Of a stretch of DNA of 33,749 nt, positions 9,267 to 15,573 are shown one piece after another (within the stretch, counting starts at the first letter, position 1; each line of letters starts with the position of its first letter). The translations under genes were made by a program, and so were the position numbers. The notes under the pieces were generated by a model, which saw only the letters and a program-made list of their open reading frames with translations, did no database searches and was not told where the DNA came from. Source of the DNA: Bacteroidia bacterium. GTDB taxonomy: Bacteria; Bacteroidota; Bacteroidia; Flavobacteriales; Flavobacteriaceae. Location: contig JAUIFC010000023.1 in NCBI GenBank assembly GCA_030429455.1, positions 1 through 33,749 of the forward strand. Reading direction: 5' to 3'.

Positions 9267-10432
9267 TGCACATGAAAAGAGTCTGTCTAGCTTTTTCGGC
9301 GCTGTGTTTTGTTTTCAATTTTTACAGTCAAAATTTGACTTCAAACAGTACAGGATCATTTATTTATACACCAGTTGGCCCATTAAGCAGCCAACCTGTT
9401 GAAGTGTTTTATCATATCCCAAATGGAGACATGACAACCATGCCCATAGTGATGTCTTTTCATGGCGGCAGCAGAAACGGAAGCGATTATAGAAACTATT
9501 GGATTGCTATGGCCGACGCCAATGATTTTATGGTTTTCGCTCCAGAGTTTACAACAAGCAACTATCCAGGTTTAGGTGACAATTACCTGATGGCCAATAT
9601 TTTTGACGATGGAGATAATCCAAGTCCATCGACTTTTAATAATCCAGACGAATGGACATTTTCTATCCTAGACCCTTTATTTGACTATATAAAAGCCGAT
9701 ATAAATGGCACTCAACAACGTTATAATGGATGGGGACATTCTGGTGGCGCACAATTCTTACACCGCTTTGTGTTGTACATGCCCAACAGTAATTTGGACG
9801 TTGCCGTGTGTTCCAATGCAGGCTGGTACACCGTTCCAGAAAATGGCGTTAGTTTCCCTTATGGCATTTTAAATGGACAATTGCCTAACAGCGATTTGAT
9901 CTCGGCATTTAGCAAAAAGCTTATCGTTCATTTAGGACAAAATGATATTGACCCAAATTCGCCAGGATTGCGACATAATACCACTGTAGACAATCAGCAA
10001 GGCTTATTTAGACTAGAAAGAGGGCAATACTTTTTTAGCACCAGTCAAACTAAAGCTCAAAATCAAAACGCTACCTTTAATTGGGAAAAACATGAAGTGC
10101 CAAATGTTGGTCATGACCCTCAACAAATGGCAAATGATGCGCTTCCATACATTTTGATGAATACGCTTTCCATAAATCAAACTGTCATGAATTCGCCTCT
10201 TGAAACTGTAAGTCTGTTTCCTAATCCTGTGCAAACTGGAGTTGTAAGCATAAGTGTTAAAAGCGATTTGGCGTTTGATGTCCAGGTGTTCAATGTTTTA
10301 GGTCAACCTGTTATTGGTCAATCTGCGAAAGGTCCAGTGGAATTGGACGTGTCTCATTTAAAATCAGGTATTTACCTAGCAAAAATTTCAACCAATTACA
10401 AAGCGATAACCAAAAAATTGGTTATTGAATAG
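9266..10432 (+). CDS. T9SS-secreted PHB-depolymerase/feruloyl-esterase-like alpha/beta hydrolase
   Basis: A 388-residue protein (or 386 from the second Met at 9272) with an N-terminal signal peptide (MKRVCLAFSALCFVFNFYSQ). The alpha/beta-hydrolase signs are an oxyanion-hole motif FHGGSRNG near residue 67, the nucleophile elbow GWGHSGGAQ (GxSxG) near residue 155, and a late His in NVGHDPQQ near residue 290. The C-terminal 75 residues are a T9SS type A sorting domain (LFPNPVQTG, VFNVLGQPV, SGIYLAKI, KKLVIE). It should therefore act outside the cell or on its surface, hydrolysing an ester in a polymer or conjugate. It is the last gene of the set. The subfamily and substrate are not certain. Confidence 0.83.
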   Translation: MHMKRVCLAFSALCFVFNFYSQNLTSNSTGSFIYTPVGPLSSQPVEVFYHIPNGDMTTMPIVMSFHGGSRNGSDYRNYWIAMADANDFMVFAPEFTTSNYPGLGDNYLMANIFDDGDNPSPSTFNNPDEWTFSILDPLFDYIKADINGTQQRYNGWGHSGGAQFLHRFVLYMPNSNLDVAVCSNAGWYTVPENGVSFPYGILNGQLPNSDLISAFSKKLIVHLGQNDIDPNSPGLRHNTTVDNQQGLFRLERGQYFFSTSQTKAQNQNATFNWEKHEVPNVGHDPQQMANDALPYILMNTLSINQTVMNSPLETVSLFPNPVQTGVVSISVKSDLAFDVQVFNVLGQPVIGQSAKGPVELDVSHLKSGIYLAKISTNYKAITKKLVIE

Positions 10433-11022
10433 TTGAATTTCAATTATTAAAATGGCCGTTTTAGTTTCAAAAGACGATTAAGTTTTACCCTATTCTTAAA
10501 ATGATCATTTAGGGTGTGCTGAATAAGTCAGTCGTATAATATCTTTTTCGTTGCCTACTAATAGCTTCGGAACTTGTTTTACACAATTTGACACCAAAGT
10601 AGCGATAATTGTGAGACGTTTAATTAACCTTGTCACCAAAAAACTTCACGAAGTTTACAGAATCGAGTATGAGGATGAGATAAAAGCCTATCTAAACATT
10701 CTTCACAGTTCAAGTCGTGTCGATGCGGTTTACAGATTACCAAAGTCAATTTAACGCGTATAGGCATTACAACCTATTCCAATACATCAACGATCAAGTA
10801 AATGCCTTTCCCTTTCTAAGGATAGCCATAAGACGCCGCTTGATTTATTCCAAACCCAAAACCCAACCTAAACCTTATCATCAACTGACTATCGTCATAT
10901 GTGCTAATTTATAAGGGGTCTATCTTTGTACCATAACCAATTTTTGAAAAATAACTGCGCTTTGTGAAATTCTAGTTGTTTTTAGGATAGAAATGTGGAG
11001 TATTTTTGTGGATATGTGCTAG
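10433..11022. other. Non-coding accessory stretch with a transposon-end remnant
   Basis: No convincing gene is visible. Two short plus-strand frames here have no recognisable domain and no promoter. The stretch holds a solo transposon-like end at 10512, and its right part carries the first copy of a 38-bp repeat at 10991. The rest may be decayed mobile DNA. Confidence 0.5.
10512..10555 (-). mobile_element. Solo end fragment of the same element family as the MITE at 19195
   Basis: The end reads GGGTGTGCTGAATAA, differing at two positions from the 15-bp terminal repeat of the MITE at 19195. The next bases, read on the minus strand, encode a GNEKDIIRLT-like string. The MITE has a related GNEEDGMRLT-like string at 19272-19300. 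The outside flank is CATTTA, similar to the TATTTA target of the MITE. No matching right end is found downstream, so this is a leftover. Confidence 0.5.
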
Positions 11023-11028
11023 TTGGCT
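10991..11028 (+). repeat. 38-bp head repeat, copy A
   Basis: It matches 35 of 38 bases of the copy at 12184. It contains TATTTTTG, a Bacteroidota -7-like box, followed by GTGCTAGTTGGCT. It lies just upstream of the toxin-antitoxin promoter. Confidence 0.85.
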
Positions 11029-11049
11029 CTCATTTGCGAAGAACACGTG

Positions 11050-11080
11050 TTTGAAAGATTAGATAAAACACGTATTTTTG
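11050..11080 (+). promoter_or_regulatory. Bacteroidota-type promoter of the toxin-antitoxin pair
   Basis: TTTG (11050-11053), a 19-base spacer, then TATTTTTG (11073-11080). This matches the TTTG-N19-TAnnTTTG consensus of Bacteroidota housekeeping sigma factors. The antitoxin ATG follows 17 bases later, implying a very short leader. Confidence 0.75.
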
Positions 11081-11097
11081 CCACAAAGATCATTATT

Positions 11098-11352
11098 ATG
11101 AATACTAAATTAACTTTGACAATAGAAAAAGAGGTCATTGAAATTGCAAAAGAATACGCAAAAGAAAAAGGACAAAGTTTGTCGGAAATGGTCGAAAACT
11201 ATTTCAAATTTGTTACTGTTAAAAGAATGAAAATTAAGGAAAAGCAACTTTCCCCTAGAGTTAGAAAGTTAAGAGGAATTATCAAAGCCGATGATAATTT
11301 TGATTACAAACAGATTTTAACCGAAGAGCTTTCAAAGAAATATGGAGTATAA
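11098..11352 (+). CDS. Antitoxin of a PIN toxin-antitoxin pair (DUF6364-like)
   Basis: An 84-residue protein started at the ATG at 11098, placed correctly behind the promoter; a TTG 75 bases upstream lies in repeat DNA before the promoter. The N-terminal half (KLTLTIEKEVIEIAKEYAKE, then GQSLSEMVENYF) looks like a ribbon-helix-helix dimerisation and operator-binding domain. The C-terminal tail (DYKQILTEELSKKYGV) probably wraps the toxin. The last 11 bases overlap the toxin gene, the usual coupling for such pairs. It should neutralise the PIN nuclease and autoregulate the promoter at 11050. Confidence 0.8.
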   Translation: MNTKLTLTIEKEVIEIAKEYAKEKGQSLSEMVENYFKFVTVKRMKIKEKQLSPRVRKLRGIIKADDNFDYKQILTEELSKKYGV

Positions 11353-11773
11353 ACTTTTCATAGACTCTGACGTTGTCATTGATTTTTTTACTGACCGAGA
11401 ACCTCATGCAAATCCTGCGAGTGAACTTTTTGAACTCAATGAACAAGGAAAATTAAAATTGTACCTATCTGCTGTAAGTATAAATAATATATACTATATC
11501 GTAAGAAGATTTTTAGGACATAAAAAAACACTCGAAGTCGTTGAGACACTGACTGAAATGACAGAAATTGTGGGAACAACAAAAAAGGAAATTTTACAGG
11601 CGTTGAAGAATAATTTTAATGATTATGAAGATTCTGTTCAATATTCCTCCGCACTAACAATTAAAGATTTAGATTTAATAATAACGAGAAATATAAAAGA
11701 CTATAGGAATTCTTCAATAGCCGTTATGACACCATTGAATTTTCTAAAAATCAGAGATAAAAACGAGAGCTAA
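11342..11773 (+). CDS. PIN-domain ribonuclease toxin
   Basis: A 143-residue PIN-domain protein spanning its whole length. The acidic metal-binding residues are visible: D8/D10 in FIDSDVVIDFF, E28 in ASELFEL, D97 in DYEDSVQYSSA, and D120 in TRNIKDY. The helix SAVSINNIYYIVRR is typical of the family. VapC-like toxins cleave specific RNAs, often tRNA. The overlap with the antitoxin gene supports one transcript. The stop codon is followed at once by the long repeat at 11775, so this pair sits neatly between two repeat types, as a mobile gene unit would. Confidence 0.87.
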   Translation: MEYKLFIDSDVVIDFFTDREPHANPASELFELNEQGKLKLYLSAVSINNIYYIVRRFLGHKKTLEVVETLTEMTEIVGTTKKEILQALKNNFNDYEDSVQYSSALTIKDLDLIITRNIKDYRNSSIAVMTPLNFLKIRDKNES

Positions 11774-11774
11774 G

Positions 11775-11959
11775 AACTAAGTTTTTCACGATATGTATCC
11801 AGACAGGCTGTTGCATCCCCAGGACTGCCTGTTCGCTCTTTTTGGCGGAAACAATGAAAAATCGGGTTGAGCCCTTCTACCGAAATTTCGGTTTCAGGAC
11901 AAGCTATACCTAATGGATATAGCTAAAAGTTTGTAAAAATTCCTTTCGGGGATATCGAT
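11775..11959 (+). repeat. Structured tail repeat, copy 1
   Basis: About 185 bp, closely similar to 13731-13904 over its whole length with one gap of about ten bases. It begins 2 bases after the toxin stop. It carries several potential hairpins: AGACAGGC/GCCTGTT, GGGTTGAGCCC at 11864, the palindrome ACCGAAATTTCGGT at 11879, and AGCTATA/TATAGCT. It ends in GGGGATATCGAT. Confidence 0.85.
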
Positions 11960-12183
11960 TTAAAGGTTGGACAATTTCCAACTTGTTTTGGTGGGTTTTT
12001 TATGTTCAGAGTTTCTTTGCAATGCTTTTTTATAAATCATAGTCCACAACTATTGATTTTATAGGGCTTTTATTCTAAACCATCATTTGAGATAACAAAA
12101 ACGGATGGCGTTTTATGCATCAGCTATACTATTAAACTGCCAAAAAACTTGAAACTAGTAAAACTTAAGTCTATATAAAGCAA
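11960..12183. other. Non-coding spacer between tail repeat 1 and head repeat B
   Basis: No gene is visible. A small hairpin (GTTGG/CCAAC near 11965-11981) followed by a T-rich run could act as a weak terminator for the toxin-antitoxin transcript. Nothing else is recognised. Confidence 0.4.
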
Positions 12184-12221
12184 AAATGTGGTGTATTTTT
12201 GTGGATGTGTGCTAGTTAGCT
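12184..12221 (+). repeat. 38-bp head repeat, copy B
   Basis: It differs from copy A (10991) at three of 38 positions. The TATTTTTG box is kept, with no good -33 box at the right distance. It ends 15 bases before the MORN-like lipoprotein gene and may supply part of its promoter. Confidence 0.85.
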
Positions 12222-12236
12222 ACATGATAAAGGAAG

Positions 12237-12833
12237 ATGAAATATATAATCGTAATAGTATTTATACTTCACGGATGTTCACATTCTGAATCAAAATCTG
12301 CTGAGGTCCTTAATGGAACTGAAGAGCAAAAACAATTGACAATCTCTGATTCGATGAGTATTTCAAGTATTGTTCCTTATGGTTTAAATCCAAAGACTCC
12401 TTTACAGAAGGACTTAATAGAGGTTAGTAGAATCAATAATGATTCTCTAAAATTCCAGAATGGAACTGCATACCTGAATGGACGAATTTTTGACGGATGC
12501 ACATATCAAGTTTTTGAGAACAACGATCATAGATACAGATACACAAAATTTGAAAATAGAAAAAAAGTTTGGCAAATTGGATACTATGCGAATGGCATTC
12601 TTGACCATGATTTCCATGTATTCAACGATAAGAATAAAGGAAGTCAAAGGATGTGGAGAGGAGATGGGTCACTCTATATTGACAATTTTTTCTTAGAAGG
12701 AGGAATAATGCATGGAGTACAAAAGCGATGGCATTCAGATAATAAATTAGCAATGGAAAGCAAATATGATGAAGGAAAGCTGATTTACAAAAAAGAATAT
12801 GACGAATTGGGAAATTTGATTAATCCAGAATGA
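12237..12833 (+). CDS. Lipoprotein with MORN-type (YwqK-like) repeats
   Basis: A 198-residue protein with a short lipoprotein signal (MKYIIVIVFILHGC, Cys14). After a spacer of about 60 residues it shows repeated Y/W-x-N/D-G strand units: GTAYLNGRIFDG, KVWQIGYYANGILD, RMWRGDGSLYIDNFF, MHGVQKRWHSDNKLAMES and KLIYKKEYDELGN. These resemble the MORN_2 repeats of YwqK-family proteins. Such proteins are often called antitoxins, but most have no proven role. Its codon use is plainly AT-rich. The gene begins just after head repeat B and ends just before an attC-like hairpin region. No toxin partner is evident, as the downstream gene is secreted and unknown. Confidence 0.65.
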   Translation: MKYIIVIVFILHGCSHSESKSAEVLNGTEEQKQLTISDSMSISSIVPYGLNPKTPLQKDLIEVSRINNDSLKFQNGTAYLNGRIFDGCTYQVFENNDHRYRYTKFENRKKVWQIGYYANGILDHDFHVFNDKNKGSQRMWRGDGSLYIDNFFLEGGIMHGVQKRWHSDNKLAMESKYDEGKLIYKKEYDELGNLINPE

Positions 12834-12841
12834 ATCCAGTA

Positions 12842-12970
12842 GGTAACAAAGAACGTATAGAGCTCATACCTTTGATTACACTAAAATTTATGTATTTTTA
12901 ATTTACATAAAATTAGTGTAAGATGCTCTTGCTGTAGAACAGTAAGAGCTATATACCAAAATGTTAGCAA
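12842..12970 (+). repeat. Nested inverted repeats, attC-like spacer
   Basis: Outer imperfect arms (TAACAAAGAACGTATAGAGCTC at 12844 and its inverse GAGCTATATACC...GTTAGC ending at 12968) enclose two strong hairpins. The first pairs TTACACTAA...TATGTA with TACATA...TTAGTGTAA (12876-12920). The second pairs GCTCTTGCTGT with ACAGTAAGAGC (12925-12949). The layout recalls integron attC sites, but the core GTTAGCA departs from GTTRRRY and no integrase is in the window. Confidence 0.45.
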
Positions 12971-12974
12971 ACAT

Positions 12975-13715
12975 ATGAAACAAACACTCTTCCTTATTTT
13001 GGCAATTATACTGTTGAATTCAACCAATGCACAAGAATTCAACCCAAATATTGATAAAGATTCATTATTTCAAGTAGTTATAAAAAAAGTTCATCCAACC
13101 AAAGTTAAGGATATAACTAAAGCATATGAAGATGGAAGTTCTCAATTTAAAGAACTTATATTAATGAGACTTTCAATGAATATAAGTAGTAAGGAAGAGC
13201 TAATAAATAATCTTAAAGCCAATCAAAATAATATTCAAACACTTATTGAGGAATATTCAAAATTAGTCCCTGATAGTCTTATTGTCTATATTGAGTTTAA
13301 TCCTAAAGATATAATTTTAAGTATGGATAAAAGTATAGATTTAAGAGTTCATTCAAATAGAAAAAACAAGAATGAGGAAATTGACCAAACATTTAGAAAG
13401 TCAAACTTATCATATGATTCAAAAGTTTTATCGGATAAGTTGAAGACTTTAGGATGGAATAAAAATACTTTAATAACTATTAAAAATCTTCTTGACAATG
13501 CGAATTGTATATCAATTAAAAATGGAAGAATAACGACTATTGGTTTTCAAAGAAGTGGAATGGGTAAATACTCATATAATTTCTTTGAAAACAATTTAAC
13601 TAAAGAAGAACAATCTGAATATAATGATGGTTGTATATATATTTATTATGGCAAAAATATTGTATTAGAATTTGGAGGTGGTGCATTTGGACAACAATGT
13701 TTTGAAAATAAATAG
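12975..13715 (+). CDS. Secreted or periplasmic protein of unknown function
   Basis: A 246-residue protein with a clear signal peptide (MKQTLFLILAIILLNSTNAQ, cleavage near residue 20). I do not recognise a domain. The mature part is rich in Lys, Asn and Ile. It has a predicted helical N-terminal half, and its C-terminal half contains a KLKTLGWNKNTLITIKNLLDNANCISI stretch (split here only for reading) and a strand-rich end (CIYIYYGK, LEFGGGAFGQQCF). Two Cys residues near the end could form a disulfide. It lies 4 bases after the attC-like region and 15 bases before the second structured repeat, so it appears to be cargo of the repeat-bounded unit. Confidence 0.65.
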   Translation: MKQTLFLILAIILLNSTNAQEFNPNIDKDSLFQVVIKKVHPTKVKDITKAYEDGSSQFKELILMRLSMNISSKEELINNLKANQNNIQTLIEEYSKLVPDSLIVYIEFNPKDIILSMDKSIDLRVHSNRKNKNEEIDQTFRKSNLSYDSKVLSDKLKTLGWNKNTLITIKNLLDNANCISIKNGRITTIGFQRSGMGKYSYNFFENNLTKEEQSEYNDGCIYIYYGKNIVLEFGGGAFGQQCFENK

Positions 13716-13730
13716 AATACGCTTGATAAC

Positions 13731-13904
13731 AACTAAGTTTTTCCCGGTATCTATCCAGACTGGCTGTTGCGTCCGCAGGACGAATCCCGAATAACTCAGG
13801 AAAAAATTGGGTTGAACCCTTCTACTGAGATTTTGGTATCAGGACAGGCTTAACCTGGTCGATTCAGCTAAAAGTTTGTAAAAAATTCCTTTTGGGGATA
13901 TCGA
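13731..13904 (+). repeat. Structured tail repeat, copy 2
   Basis: About 174 bp matching 11775-11959. Both copies share AACTAAGTTTTTC, CTATCCAGACTGGCTGTTGC (with small changes), GGGTTGAACCC, a central ACTGAGATTTTGGT palindrome, AGCTAAAAGTTTGTAAAAA and GGGGATATCGAT. It begins 15 bases after the unknown secreted protein. Confidence 0.85.
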
Positions 13905-14138
13905 TATAGATTATATACAATTTATAACTAGAAATTACCGTAATTAATCGCCCTTTTTTCCTTTCTACTCAACATAAAAAGAAATCGTAGGTATGGCTAT
14001 GCTATATTTTTCTGTATTGTTTTAAGAAAAAAATCAACAATTTCTTTCACAGTAATTTCACATCACAATATGGTATAAGAAAAGTTGGTAAAGATGTCTT
14101 AATTGTATTGATACAAATAAGTTGTCACAGAACCTTAT
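13905..14138. other. Non-coding spacer at the island edge
   Basis: AT-rich DNA between the second tail repeat and the end of the minus-strand patatin gene. I see no gene, repeat copy or clear terminator in it. Confidence 0.4.
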
Positions 14139-14924
14139 TTACAAATTTACAAACCACTCATCCATTTTTTGATTGGCAAAATCATAACCTAAAATAAAAG
14201 CTTTATCAATCCCTTTTTTATCTAAAACACCAACATCAAAAATATTTTCTGGCATAAATAATAAATCAGGAATTGATAGTTTTGCTATAGCATTAGCGTG
14301 ATGCATAAGCATATTGGCACGCTGCATAAGTTGAAGAGCATTTTTTACTTTACCTTTTACAAGACGTTGTACAGAAGATGTGTAGCATCCAATGATGACA
14401 TCGCAATTTTCAATCAATGGTTCTGTTGGAAAATTATTCATAATACCACCATCTGCATAAAGCTCTCCATCTATGGTTACAGGACTAAAAACTGGTGGTA
14501 AGGCAGCAGATGCTAGTAAAGGTTTAAATAATTCGCCACTTTTAAAAAATTGTGGATGCCCATGTAATAGATTTGTTGCTACAACAGTAAGTTTACGACT
14601 CAGATTTTCAAAGTTAGTCGTTGAAAAAATATCTTCTAAAAACGGTAAGTACTTATCAGTATCAAAAAGACCTGGTTTGTTAATGGATACAAAATTATAT
14701 TTTAAAAGCGGTGTGTCTTTGAAGAATAAAATCATATCATCAACCGAAACATTATCGGCATACAAACCGCCAACTAAAGCCCCTGCACTTACTCCTGATA
14801 TATAACTTGGTCTTATGTCACGTTCCAGTAAAGCCTTTAATACGCCTATATGTGCCATTCCCTTGACACCTCCACCTGAAAGCACCAAGCCTAAAGTTTC
14901 ATTATTTAATGGTTTTTTAAGCAT
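14139..14924 (-). CDS. Patatin-like phospholipase (RssA/NTE type)
   Basis: A 261-residue patatin-family serine hydrolase. The oxyanion hole is SGGGVKG at residues 16-22. The nucleophile Ser46 lies in GVSAG, and the catalytic Asp158 is in the DGG motif of LYADGGIMNNFP. It has no signal peptide, so it is cytoplasmic or at the inner membrane. The length fits the stand-alone bacterial RssA/YlbK group. It probably deacylates phospholipids or lysophospholipids during membrane repair. It follows the Dps gene by 98 bases on the same strand with a weak hairpin between, so linkage to the stress genes is possible but unproven. Confidence 0.87.
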   Translation of the reverse strand: MLKKPLNNETLGLVLSGGGVKGMAHIGVLKALLERDIRPSYISGVSAGALVGGLYADNVSVDDMILFFKDTPLLKYNFVSINKPGLFDTDKYLPFLEDIFSTTNFENLSRKLTVVATNLLHGHPQFFKSGELFKPLLASAALPPVFSPVTIDGELYADGGIMNNFPTEPLIENCDVIIGCYTSSVQRLVKGKVKNALQLMQRANMLMHHANAIAKLSIPDLLFMPENIFDVGVLDKKGIDKAFILGYDFANQKMDEWFVNL

Positions 14925-14974
14925 TGAATTAAAGCGGTCTTTAAGATTAAAACCCTATTTAAAATTTATAAATT

Positions 14975-14999
14975 AAGACTGCCCATTACAGACAGCCTT
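14975..14999 (-). terminator. Weak hairpin after dps
   Basis: On the minus strand AAGGCTGTC pairs with GGGCAGTCTT around a short loop, with two G-T wobbles. An A/T-rich tail follows but no strong T run. It could be a partial terminator between dps and the patatin gene. Confidence 0.4.
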
Positions 15000-15022
15000 A
15001 ATTCATAGTTATAAGTACTTCC

Positions 15023-15532
15023 CTAATTTCTATGATTAGAAATTAGTTCAATAATTTGAGCATTAGACGATTTAAGGAATGCGTTTAGCATCCAACTCTG
15101 TTTTTCTAATGCTCTGATATAACCTCCAATCAAATCCTTTGTGCCTTCATCATTTATTTTTTCTGCTTTATCAATTACTATATACATTTGCTGAAGTAGT
15201 CTAGATTGGTTTTCTAAAACACAGCTTACCATTTCTAAATCAGATTTTTGTGCTGATGCTTCAGCTATTGAGGATAGCTTTATATAATCACTTAACTTGC
15301 TTGTTGGGTGATAATGAAGCGTAAGAATACGCTCTGCAATTTCATCTATTTTTATGTTAGCATCGTTATACAAGTCTTCAAACTTCCTGTGAAGTTCAAA
15401 GAAGTTGCTCCCTAAAACATTCCAATGAAAATTTTTAAGGTTTTGGTAATAGATGTGATAATCTGCCAATAACGTATTAAGTTCTACAACCATAGGATGT
15501 AATTTCTCTTTTTCAATTTTCAAATAGTTCAT
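15023..15532 (-). CDS. dps: Dps-family ferritin-like DNA-protection protein
   Basis: A 169-residue four-helix protein that should form a dodecamer, oxidise Fe2+ with H2O2 and store iron. The intersubunit ferroxidase ligands are visible: H36 in NFHWNVLG, H48 in ELHRKFEDLY, and D63 and E67 in IDEIAERI. The length matches the family (150-175). The N-terminal tail has few Lys residues, so DNA binding is uncertain. It starts 41 bases after the HtrA stop on the same strand and is probably co-transcribed with it as part of a stress block. Confidence 0.92.
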   Translation of the reverse strand: MNYLKIEKEKLHPMVVELNTLLADYHIYYQNLKNFHWNVLGSNFFELHRKFEDLYNDANIKIDEIAERILTLHYHPTSKLSDYIKLSSIAEASAQKSDLEMVSCVLENQSRLLQQMYIVIDKAEKINDEGTKDLIGGYIRALEKQSWMLNAFLKSSNAQIIELISNHRN

Positions 15533-15573
15533 GATTAAAGGTTTTTAAGTTAAACTTGGATTACTTCTATCTC

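Noticed and set aside
1492-10432. Calling the operon a cyanophycin degradation locus outright
   Set aside because: IadA fits, but no cyanophycinase (S51 peptidase) is present; kept as one possibility only.
10551-10914. Two overlapping short plus-strand frames after the esterase gene
   Set aside because: No domain, signal or promoter is seen, and they overlap a transposon-end remnant; treated as decayed DNA.
11023-11097. A TTG start extending the antitoxin by 25 residues
   Set aside because: It begins inside the head repeat and upstream of the promoter; the ATG at 11098 fits promoter and family length.
12842-12970. Full integron annotation
   Set aside because: The hairpin cluster is attC-like, but the core departs from consensus and no integrase gene is in the window.
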